From Polydactylus sextarius (taxonomy: Eukaryota > Chordata > Actinopteri > Polynemidae): a DNA stretch of 64,000 nucleotides. Under the pieces are notes generated by a model that saw only the letters and a program-made list of their open reading frames with translations, searched no databases and was not told the DNA's origin. Positions 44,001-52,827 of this stretch are shown in pieces. The position numbers were made by a program, and so were the translations under genes. The DNA lies in contig CM028931.1 in NCBI GenBank assembly GCA_016801845.1, positions 8,940,587 through 9,004,586 on the forward strand, in the 5' to 3' direction. Numbering within the stretch: position 1 is the first letter of the stretch; each line of letters starts with the position of its first letter.

Positions 44001-47000
44001 TGGTGCAGAGGTTCATCCCCTTCCCTGCAGTGGGTGAGTTTCACTAAAGTCCACTTAATGAGGGAAGAACTTTTAAAGAAAAATAAACCTCCATATTGGC
44101 TCTAAATAAAGCTGCGCCTCTTTGTTTTTAGACTCTTTTATAATGTTAATATCACATAATTATTGCGGCCCTTGAGTTGAAATTAATACCAAAGTCTGGA
44201 TTGAAGCTAAGCGCTTTTATTAAGTTCATCATGTAGTGTTTGTTTGTTAGCATGGGAACAATTACGCCGCCAGTGGAGCGTGTTAATGTTCGTTTTTGAT
44301 CCCAATCGTCACGGGTATTGATCCAATTTGTAAACATACGAGCGCGGATGTCAAGACACTAATTAGAATTAATTAAAGATGATTTATTCATGTTCGTGTT
44401 TGTTGCGTTTCTTTATGTCAAAACCAAAGCGAATGAGCCAGTTTAAAAAAAAAACAAACAAACAAAAAACTCGCAGTCACGCTCTTTGTTCGGGCGGTTC
44501 GTGCGGTTCCGGCTGCCGAGCCGTCTTCGTCTCCGCGCGGTTAGAGGCGTTTTCACGAGCTCGCTTCGTCAGACGCGTGTGGAGCCACCAAAGCTGATTT
44601 TTCATGCCACTCTCTCACAAACACACAGTCACCCCCAGGGGTATAGACCCGTGTCCCAGGATGCCCCAGGCTTCTGGCTCATAATTAAATTGTTTGCCTG
44701 CCCCCACCCAACCCCTCCCTTTCCTTACCGTGGCGGTTCTTCTAATTAAATCAACAGGTTTCTACAGCGCAGCCTTTGCCTGGTAATTGGCTGCTTGTTA
44801 GGACTCTGCTGCCGCAAACAAATTGGATAATTACCCCTAAAGTGGCGTCTATGTCAAGGCCTCATTTACCTGATTTCTGTTTGTTCATTGTTGTTGCTGT
44901 TGTTGTTTTGTTTTTTTTTTTTGGAAGTCCCCCATATAAAAGGTAATTAAAATGGCTAATTGAAGCGAGCGATAGCAAAGTGCTGTTTGAATTTTTCACC
45001 CGCTTGATTTTGCTGGCTTACTTAAGGCTAGATTTATTTGTAATAACCCAATCAAGCGGCGGCCTGTCATTCAATTAGATTATGAACTGGAGGGAAAGTG
45101 GTGCCGGCAGAAATTTCCAGAGACAATTAATTTGTTGTCTTTAAAATTAGAAAAAAAAAAAAAGTCATTATTTGTGATATTTAAGAACTAATTACTTGAA
45201 ATGTTCACGGCTGCGTTTCCACAACAACAATTAGAAATGTAAATAAATGTAATTATCTCAAATAATTACAAATTACCAAATACTTCACACGTCCGACTGT
45301 ACTACACTTAATGCTTTGATGCCACAGTTGTAGCAGATAATTACAAACATGTTTTGTGATATTTTGATCTGTCTGTCGTAGCTTTTGTTATTTTTCCATT
45401 TTACGACCCCCAAAATCCTACAATCAGTCGCCGTGTTAATTGGTCTGCAAAAAAAAAAAAAACCTTGTAGGTAAAAAAAAAAAAAAAAAAAGAGCTATTT
45501 GCTCAGTCAATTGAATTCCCCTCACAAAGCGACCTGCGCGCCCCGCAGCTCTTAGTAGAGATAAGTCTGAATGCTGTTGTCTTAAATTAAAAAGGCTGGC
45601 GGCAGCGACACTAAACTCTTTAAAATGAATTTATTTTATTTTATTATTTTTTTTCTTACTTATTCCTATTAGGAGTCAAGGAGGAACGGATAATCTACAT
45701 TAACATACATTTGTGTTCATTTCGGCTCTCGTGAATAAAATCACAGCTTGTTGATCCGTCGGTCGCCATGGTTACCGCCCATCCTCTGCCGACGCCGGTC
45801 ACGTTTAAGTTAAGTGTAGTAGTTTGGCAGCAGCATCTCTTCAAAATGTGACATATGTCCATCTGTAGCAAGGATATTATTAAGATAAGATAAGATGAGC
45901 CTTTAATCGTCATAGCAGGAAGTTAACATATAGATTAATAGTAAAAATATAGAATAAGGAATAAGAGATATAAAACTATAGGGAGCATGTATAGATGATA
46001 AGCAGAGAGTAGCAGTACGTGGGCAATAAAATGAATACAAACAATATATATTTATTATTTATATATTTTACTTTAAATTATATAATATTATAAAGACATT
46101 AAGACAGGATATGGACTTTTTTTGAAACTCTACAACCACATAATTAGCTGTAGACTTAGCCACAGGTAGTTATAAAGCGCAGGAGCATGTTAGCTTGCTA
46201 ACATTTGCTAATTGGATTCATGTAGCTCACTGGTTTTGCTGTTATGTGGTCAAACGCATCGATTGAAAAGGTAGTAAGTTAGCGGCGCGAGAGGAAAAGT
46301 GAGGGGATCGAATTTAGAACAAGTGGATCCTCTGGGGACGAGCGTTACTGTTAAACGTCACAAGAAACCGTTTACTGGTTGTTAGTGGACCATCCGTCAC
46401 CTCCACGGCTACGACGCTAAAAGTGTCACGTCTCAAACACGTTCACACAAAATCTGAAATTATTAGCATCTTCCGACTCTTCCTAAAATTCCTACTCAAT
46501 CAAAAAAAAATCAGTGCAATGAGGCTACAAATTAAAGCCTCATCCTTTTAGTACCTTCCTCAGTAATTTTTTGAGCAAAAGAACTCAACACCTCTGTGCC
46601 CCAGCAGCACCTCGCAAAGCTGCCTGATCTTGCACCCAAGCCGGAGGGTGAAGAGACAATATGCTCATTTGTGAAATAATAAAACGTCAATTTCTCTTTC
46701 ATCTTGGAAAAAAAAAAAAACAACCTTCTCACCTCTCTACAGCGAGCGCGAACGTCTGTAACGTGGTGCTCATGAGACACTCGGAGCTGTCGGAGGGCAT
46801 CAGTGTGCTCGACAACAACGGGAACGTGGTGGGAACATCCAAAGTAGCTGCCAGGCATGTATGTTGATCTGCGCTAAAAATGTCACATCAGCTGTTGGTT
46901 TATCATGTGCTGCTTTGTTAGTATATTAATTGTTTGTAAATGCAATAATGTTTTTCTTTTCTTTTTTTATTTTTTTTTTGTTTTTTTTTGTTTTTCTTGA

Positions 47001-50000
47001 CAGGCACTTCTGGAGACGGCCCTGACCAGAGTTGTGCTTCCCATGCCGATCCTGGTGCTTCCTCCTATGATCATGGCTGCACTGGAAAAGTAAGAAACTT
47101 AAAGTGACAGTCCGGAGTGAACTGAGCCCAGGGTCTATTTCACCACGAATACGAGTCAAACTTCCCCTCAAGAGATATTTTACGTTGGTTGAAGTAATAC
47201 CGAGTTTGACCGTCTTTTGTTTTCACAACCTAATAGTTAACAATGAAAGTAAATGGGGCAGCCAGCCAAACGTATTTAAATTGTCTTTTTTTAACCACTA
47301 ATTAAACACCATTCATGTTGTTTCAGATCAGCAGATTCATTATTTTTCTTTGCAGACACATTAGCTTGTTGTTCGGGAAAATGATAAATCTGCTGATGTG
47401 GAACACCCTTCATCACCTTATATCATAGTCTTATATCATAGTGCTCTATTGCTATTGCTTACAGTCTTTTAACAGTCTTTTTAATAAACTCTGGGTTCAC
47501 TTACTAAGTTATCAGTACTTCAGTTTATGTGTAGGGACCCTATTCATGCTACTGCTGAAGTGAAGTGATATTTTGAGCTTTATTAGTGGTTAAAAAATGA
47601 CAATTTAGATCCGTTTGGCTGGCTGCCCCATTTACTTTCATTGTTAACTATTTGGTTGTGAAAACAAAAGATGGTTAAACTCGATATTACTTCAACTAAC
47701 GTATAAAATATCTCTTGAGGGGGAGTTTGACTCGTATTCGTGATGAAATTAGACCCTGGGTTCAAATTACTTTGGATCACCACTTTAATTTACTTTATTC
47801 CACTTAATTTTAATGAGGCGACATCAAGATTCAACCAATGAATAAAATTAGTCACGTTAATGTCGAAAAAACATATTTTTGAAACAGCCAAGTAGAGCTG
47901 GTTAGTAGATATCAGGGTCACAATACTTAAAAAAAAAAAAAAAGAAATATTAATGTTTGTCATATGTTTATGTCGTAAATTGGCTTTTAATGAAATAGAA
48001 GCATTTGGGTTTGAGCTTTTTTTGAGGCAATTACTTTTAATTGTTCATTCTGGATGTCTTTTTTTTTTTTTTTAAGTTTCCTTGTTGATGTTTAACTTGT
48101 CACATCTCATTTGCTTCAGTTTTGTTTGTTGAAGCAGGATGCAGCTTTGGCACCAAGACAGTTTTCTTTTCATGTTCCTGGTTCACAGGCGGCGCCATTT
48201 TCTTTGTCCATTTAGTCACAGAGACGCTTGTTTTTTTCACCCCGTGAAATAAGCTTTTACGCAAATTAGATTCACTCACTAATGCAAATTTATCCAAATC
48301 TAATCGCAAAAAGACTTAAAACTACACAAGCATAAACGTCCCAGCATCGCAGATTCTTTTGTGCTTTTTGTTTGATAAGCGCACACAGTCGCTGAACCTT
48401 TCCACCGCCGAGATCCAGTGTTGTGCGATACGAGTGTAATGATGTCTTTAATGATGCAACGTGTTTGTACGGACGTCCTGTGATCGATGGCCTGGCTGCG
48501 CCTGCGGTGAGCCCAGGAATGCAGCCATCTTTGTCAATCCCTGACGGCACTTGTCCCGACTGCTCCGAGCAGACGGGCTCAGACAGCGGAGCCAGCTGCC
48601 CAGGTGTGTTTGGGATTCCTGGCAGCTGAATGACTGAACGTGACAAGAGAGAGAGAGAGGGAGAGAGGTTGACTGTGTTTGCAGGTGAATAGCGCTCAGC
48701 TATCCTCTATGTCAGCTCGCCTTCACTGGATCTCAATGGAGCGAGAACAAGGGGACAGAGATGGGTCCCTGGGCGGCCCCTCAATGATGGATGACACTGC
48801 CGAGAGCAGATTCAACTCAGTGAAAGCAGCCTCTGTCTTTCATGTGCTCCGGCAGCCGTGAGACGTTGCGAACCCACAAATGTTTGACAACACTGATTTG
48901 TTTTTTTCTGGTTTTGATTTGTCTGACGGCGTCGATCCGACGGGGACGGTCTGACAGCCTGAGAAATCTGCTTCGGACGCAAATCAATACCGCTTGACGA
49001 TGACATTTAAGTCAAACGTACGTGTTGCGGCTCAACCCGCAGCTAGAACGTGTTAGCTTAGCTTTGCGTGAAGACTCTGAGCTGCACATTTGCTTCAGTT
49101 TTTGTACAAATTACACAAACGAGGTCATCTTTATTTTGTTACCTTCAGCCTGTTTCTTCTTCCTCGCAGTCAGTATGTTAAATCAAAGCTCCTGCAGTTT
49201 CCTAAAAAACCTCAAACTATTTCTTTTAATTACGATACAAGAAGAAACCTTTTCTGAAAAGAAGGAAGCTGTAGCTAACAGATGTTAGCTTAGCGTTTTT
49301 TTTGTGCAGATTTGACAAATGAGATAACCCGTATTATTTGATGGTAGCTTGATTTTGTGAACTTCAGACTGAAGCAGTCGATTTTTATTCGGCCGAGCTA
49401 AAAGTTGTGGCTTCACGTGTTTAATTGGGATGATCTTTACATTTCAGTTAGCATCTTAATCGAACTTTAACACACTTCAAAAATACAAAGACGCAGAAGA
49501 GAAGAGTCTTATTTTATTGTCAAAGTGTTAATTTAATAAAAAAAAAAACAGACTTTAATAATGTGACGCGGCAGCTTCAGTCTTTCTATTCCGACCTTTT
49601 TAGCTAAACTTGTCGAAGCTTTACAGACAGAAGGGTGTTATAAAAACATCCTAATACAGTAAAACGACTGGACAGTTTTATTTAAGTAACATTCACCAGT
49701 CAGAGTCTTTATCTCTCTATCTTGAATTTGTATGTTTTACATCAGGGCTTCAGTCAAGCCTGTCTGAGTTTAAAAAAAAAAAAAAAAACAGGACCGAGGT
49801 TTATCATCAAAGAGTTTCATCTCAGATTATAGTTTCCTCTCCCGGGGGCAGTTTTTTCCTCATTGTGATGGTTGGAAAAAAAAAAAAAAAAAAAATTCAA
49901 AATGTGTCAAAAAAAACAACAACAATAAGGGCCGTTGATGTTGGAGATTTTCAACAAACCACAGGCGTAGTTTTTAGTTTTTCTTATGTTCACTCCGCTG

Positions 50001-52827
50001 AAAGTCCTGCATGATTGATTCTCATGTGTAGGAATTACACACGTTCACATACCTGTGTACGTACACCTGCCTCGACAAGACGAGAACGAGAGGATCCATC
50101 TCCGCTGCTTTTATTTGCTCGTCGACTTTGTGGTCATAAAAAAAAAAAAAAAAGAAGAAGAAATTGAACTACAGCCACTGTTATTATTGGATCACGATTG
50201 TGTTTTTTTTTTTTGCGCTAATGGTTCGGCGACATATTGCTTGGAAGTTTCGACACAACACGTGTCACCGTGGATGTTTTATTAATTGTTTTTGTTTTGT
50301 TTTGTTTTTTCCCCAAATACACGGAGACGAGGGCGAACGCTTGGACCCCTCAGCCGGAACGTGGCCGACAGCCCGGCTGAGTCTGAGCATGTGAAAGCTG
50401 CTCACATCATGTGAAAATGTCTCGTTAAATTTTTTTTTGTAGATTTAAAAGAAAGAAAGAAAAAAAAAAATCACCTGATTTTGAGGATTTTGTCAAACTT
50501 ACACACGCCGGTAAACCTCACATTCCTCACAAGTCGACTTTTCTCTTTGTATTCCAGTTCCTCTAAAATGTGTATCTGCACATTTGCGCGCGTGTGTGTG
50601 TGTAGCCTAATTAAACCATGGCAGCCATATGTGTTAATGAGCTCCCTCATTAGTCAGTAGCTCTCCTCGTTAGGGGGAGAGGCGTCGCTGGTGGAGGAGA
50701 GATGGAGCGGCTCTTTCTCAAGCTCCTGCTGAGTTCGCTGTCCCACACACTGAAGGAGAGGATTATCCTACGGAGGGCAAGCGAGGAAGGGAGGAGGAGA
50801 AATATGGGCTGAGACGAGAAAATGTATTTCTGGAGATGGAGCCGTGTAAAAGCCCTCGAAAAAAGAGGGAGAAAAAAATCTGTTTCCTCTCGTAGAGGGG
50901 GGGAAAAAACCAGTGTGGCGGTTTTATCCAGAAAACAAGATCGTGAAAAACACGCTTCATTAAAATGTAGCGTTTTAACTGTTGATTCTCTGATTTGTTT
51001 CTAAATTAAAAACTTTGCGCCGCTCACGCGCTTAACGTCCACATCCGAGGAACGCGCCGTTCCCGCGATATAATTAAGCCTCATCTGCCTAATTTGGTTC
51101 ACTGGATTCAACAGACTTGTGTGGGAAATGTTATCATTCGGTTTATCTTTCTCTAAAATCATTTGAAGCTAAAAAAAAACTGACTTTGATTTGTCACTTT
51201 TTTACATTTCAGCTCAAACGTGCTGCGTGTTTTCTTTGGTTTTTTTTCACCTAAACGATCACTGAAGTGTGTTTCTGAAACAAGTTTAAGACTTTTGTGC
51301 TCAAACTTATGCGGTTTAACTTAAACTTAACGACATTAGACGCTACATCTCCTGAATGAGTTGTCGTCTCCCTCCAGACTTCCTGTCCTGCAGACACGGA
51401 GGAGACTCGTCCTTCCCGTCCACAGCCTGGTTTGCCTCGCCGCCTTCGGCCTCGCTCTGCCTCTCGCCATCAGCCTCTTCCCTCAGATGTCCCAGGTACC
51501 TCAACCTTCAACCTCCCCACCACCCTCCCTCCCATGAAACTCTCCTCACTGTTAAGGAACGTTTATTTGTGTCATAGGCGCCCAACAGAAGGATTGACAG
51601 CAATCGCAAGAATCTCCAGGACTTTGAAAGGTCCTGGAGGAAAAATCAAGTCAGATAAAGATGATTTAAATCAGCAAATACCAGAGTCGCTTTGATAACA
51701 AGCTGCTTCTTTTGTTCGCCGCCGCCTTCGCTCTCTTTAATCCCGTCTGTGCTGAGCGTGTGCGCCGCAGCTCGGCTCTCACCGTGACTCAGTTTCGCTG
51801 ACTGATGTTGATGACCGCGGTCCCCTGACCTCTTTAGCGTTTCCCCATTGAGCTTTTTACAGAGGGTCCCTCCTAATGAGGCGTAGCCCTCTGAGACATA
51901 ACCCGCTCTGTTATGATCTGCCCGGAGTCGCTCCTTCCTCCATTCATTGATGCCACCCAGGCCAGCAGGCTGAGATCTAACTTTAGCCTCATTGGCATCG
52001 TACGTGTCACTCCACACATTAAATCTCTCTATGGCACCACGTTGTTGTTTTTTTTTTTTTCCACTCCCATCTCTCTCTCTCTCTTTGTCTCCTCTCTTGC
52101 CAAATGACTTGCTGACACAAGCTAACCAGCTCTGGCTTTAAAATGTTTAGGATTTAATTACCACTGGAAATAGCTCAGACAGCCATATGGCAAAAAACTT
52201 CAGACATATGTGCCGCCAACAGTCCTGTGAAAAGCTGCCTCCCGTTTTTTTTTTTCCACCGAGGGGCCTGTTTTTCTCTCACAAGTCCCCTTTTTTTTTA
52301 CACTTTCCCAGGATAGCAGATGAAAAAAAAAAAAAAAAAAAAAAAGCTCTCCCCAAAAAGCAACATGAATGCCCCCGCTCCCCTGGACCCCCGCCTACTC
52401 AATTTGTCCCACTTCCCCATTTCACACCTACCAAGATGTCTGATTAGGATTCAGCCTCCAACTCTTGCAGCCATCTGTCTCTGGTTCAAATATTAGGAGA
52501 TGCAAACCTCAAATTAGACTTTAATCTGCCAAATTGGCTCTTTTTGCACATTAGCAGTAAATACAGAACATTTAAAGCCTTTAAGAATGATTTAGTTACA
52601 AATGAAAGCGTTTCAAATCTTTAAGTAGCAGTTCTTGTCGACGCGCGTGCGCGAAAATACGTGCAGGAAGTGAAACTTATATCGCATGAGTGATTGTGTC
52701 AAATTTTTCCATTTTGCACCATTTTGACCTTTATCTCCTGCTTTGACAGATCAACGTGAACGAGTTGGAGCCAGAAATCGCCATGGCTACAGACAGCCAG
52801 GTTGTGACATACAATAAAGGCCTGTGA
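35035..52827 (+). CDS. sfxn5: sideroflexin-5, mitochondrial carrier, whole coding span, 14 exons
   Basis: Sideroflexins are multi-pass proteins of the mitochondrial inner membrane. SFXN1 and SFXN3 carry serine; SFXN5 has been linked to citrate transport. Coding exons: 35035-35082, 37695-37763, 39360-39437, 39568-39594, 41672-41726, 42219-42244, 42332-42385, 42924-42980, 43084-43149, 43943-44033, 46743-46858, 47004-47089, 51378-51495, 52750-52827. They join in frame to 969 nt, 322 aa. Seen: GRFRHFLDVIDPSTLFVT at the N-terminus; the family HPDTGEKILMPFRMSGFIPF block at 78-97; WLNQSHNACVNYCNRNA at 120-136; hydrophobic segments in exons 7, 9-10, 12 and 13; and the C-terminal YNKGL. Near-collinear with human SFXN5 (340 aa as I recall), but with a shorter N-terminus that lacks the Ala-rich leader. 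No cleavable presequence is obvious, as usual for this family. Confidence 0.95.
35083..37694 (+). other. sfxn5: sfxn5 intron 1
   Basis: AT-rich, with an (AT)n run at about 36205-36229 and one copy of a 58-bp hairpin-bearing duplicate (36811-36868). The stretch at 37260-37420 is of balanced composition and could be conserved non-coding DNA. No gene. Confidence 0.5.
36811..36868 (+). repeat. 58-bp duplicate with hairpin, copy 1
   Basis: CTTAAATATACAGTTAGGGT and onward, identical to 38315-38372 except one base. TATACAGTTA and TAACTGTATA form perfect 10-bp inverted arms. Confidence 0.85.
37695..37763 (+). CDS. sfxn5: sfxn5 coding exon 2
   Basis: NTFVGRFRHFLDVIDPSTLF then VTK. Acceptor TTTTTCTCAG, donor AAG|GTAAAC, phase 0 at both ends. 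Confidence 0.95.
37890..37945 (+). mobile_element. tRNA-derived SINE head remnant
   Basis: Contains GGTTCGATTCC at 37930-37940, an exact Pol III B-box consensus. A degenerate A-box-like GGTCGAGCCGG sits about 35 bp upstream (near 37895). The cloverleaf arms do not pair well, so it is not a functional tRNA gene. Lies in sfxn5 intron 2. Confidence 0.4.
38315..38372 (+). repeat. 58-bp duplicate with hairpin, copy 2
   Basis: Near-identical copy of 36811-36868. The two lie on either side of sfxn5 exon 2, in the same orientation. Confidence 0.85.
39360..39437 (+). CDS. sfxn5: sfxn5 coding exon 3
   Basis: KRLEECVELLDGFKRGTLPP then GVTDAQ. Acceptor GATTCAG, donor CAG|GTAAAA. Confidence 0.94.
39568..39594 (+). 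CDS. sfxn5: sfxn5 coding exon 4 (27-nt microexon)
   Basis: LWKAQKIKQ, matching LWSAQKIKQ of human SFXN5. Acceptor TTTCTACAG, donor CAG|GTAAGA. Confidence 0.93.
39857..40195. mobile_element. TTAA-flanked MITE in sfxn5 intron 4
   Basis: Left terminus AGGGGACATATGATGC and right terminus GCGTCCTGTGTCCCCT share the inverted AGGGGACA end. TTAA flanks both sides (39853-39856 and 40196-40199), as expected of piggyBac-like or Kolobok-like target duplication. 339 bp, no ORF. Confidence 0.7.
41672..41726 (+). CDS. sfxn5: sfxn5 coding exon 5
   Basis: AIIHPDTGEKILMPFRMS plus one base. Contains the sideroflexin HPDT signature. Donor G|GTACAG, phase 1. Confidence 0.95.
42219..42244 (+). CDS. sfxn5: sfxn5 coding exon 6 (26-nt microexon)
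   Basis: Completes Gly, then FIPFGTPV. Acceptor TTGAACAG, donor GTG|GTAAGT, phase 0. Confidence 0.93.
42332..42385 (+). CDS. sfxn5: sfxn5 coding exon 7
   Basis: VVGLLLPNQTLLSTIFWQ, a hydrophobic first membrane segment. Acceptor TTTTCACAG, donor CAG|GTAAAA. Confidence 0.95.
42924..42980 (+). CDS. sfxn5: sfxn5 coding exon 8
   Basis: WLNQSHNACVNYCNRNASK, the sideroflexin NQS-NA-NY-NRN motif. Acceptor TTAACAG, donor AAG|GTAACG. Confidence 0.95.
43084..43149 (+). CDS. sfxn5: sfxn5 coding exon 9
   Basis: PAPVSKFVQGYLGAVTSAVS then IA. Acceptor CTTTAG, donor GCT|GTGAGT. Confidence 0.94.
43943..44033 (+). CDS. sfxn5: sfxn5 coding exon 10
   Basis: VGLNVLIQKASGF, SPTTRLLVQRFIPFPAV plus one base. Acceptor TTTTGTTAG, donor G|GTGAGT, phase 1. 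Confidence 0.95.
44600..45160. promoter_or_regulatory. candidate conserved enhancer block in sfxn5 intron 10
   Basis: Eight homeodomain cores in about 450 bp: TAATTA at 44682, 44743, 44828 and 44944; TAATTG or its complement at 44784, 44957, 45072 and 45124. The sequence is complex and balanced, unlike the surrounding homopolymer-rich intron. EMX1 regulatory elements inside SFXN5 introns are plausible from synteny, but conservation was not tested. Confidence 0.4.
45885..46050. mobile_element. probable degraded retroelement tail with (AAGAT)n
   Basis: An AAGATAAGATAAGATGAGCC run leads into CTTTAATCGTCATAGCAGG and an ATA-rich tail (AATAAGGAATAAG, GAGAGTAGCAG). This resembles 3' ends of common fish retroelements. 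Family assignment is uncertain. Confidence 0.3.
46743..46858 (+). CDS. sfxn5: sfxn5 coding exon 11
   Basis: Completes Ala, then SANVCNVVLMRHSELSEGI, SVLDNNGNVVGTSKVAARH. Acceptor CTCTACAG, donor CAT|GTATGT. Confidence 0.94.
47004..47089 (+). CDS. sfxn5: sfxn5 coding exon 12
   Basis: ALLETALTRVVLPMPILVLP, PMIMAALE plus two bases. Donor AA|GTAAGA, phase 2. A TTAA-flanked element begins 13 bp past the exon end. Confidence 0.94.
47103..47784. mobile_element. TTAA-flanked foldback element with long inverted arms
   Basis: 682 bp between TTAA (47099-47102) and TTAA (47785-47788). The arms are inverted over about 200 bp: left AGTGACAGTCC, CCCAGGGTCTATTTCACCAC, CTCAAGAGATATTTTACGTT; right AATATCTCTTGAGGGGGAGT, AGACCCTGGGTTCAAATTAC, GGATCACCACT. 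No transposase, so non-autonomous. Starts 10 bp past the GT of the sfxn5 exon 12 donor. A diverged relative is at 2612-3075. Confidence 0.8.
47790..51377 (+). other. sfxn5: sfxn5 intron 12 remainder
   Basis: No gene. The stretch at 48480-48860 is of balanced composition and could be conserved non-coding DNA. Poly(A) runs are frequent at 49.5-50.5 kb. Confidence 0.4.
51378..51495 (+). CDS. sfxn5: sfxn5 coding exon 13
   Basis: The first base completes Lys, then LPVLQTRRRLVLPVHSLVCL, AAFGLALPLAISLFPQMSQ. I chose the CCTCCAG acceptor at 51377 because only it restores the human-like LLQARPRLLLPV reading. Donor CAG|GTACCT. Confidence 0.92.
51720..52230. promoter_or_regulatory. candidate conserved non-coding block in sfxn5 intron 13
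   Basis: Dense, non-repetitive sequence (for example CCCTCCTAATGAGGCG, GCCTCATTGGCATCGTACG, AGGATTTAATTACCACTGG) set between homopolymer tracts. The call rests on composition and the location next to emx1 only. Confidence 0.28.
52750..52827 (+). CDS. sfxn5: sfxn5 coding exon 14 (terminal)
   Basis: INVNELEPEIAMATDSQVV then TYNKGL and TGA. Human SFXN5 ends VVYNKGL. Acceptor TTTGACAG. Confidence 0.95.
   Translation: MNVNELEPEIAMATDSQVVTYNKGL

Noticed and set aside
48290..48860. open frames on both strands in sfxn5 intron 12
   Set aside because: No domain or splice logic. The sequence is more likely non-coding and possibly conserved.
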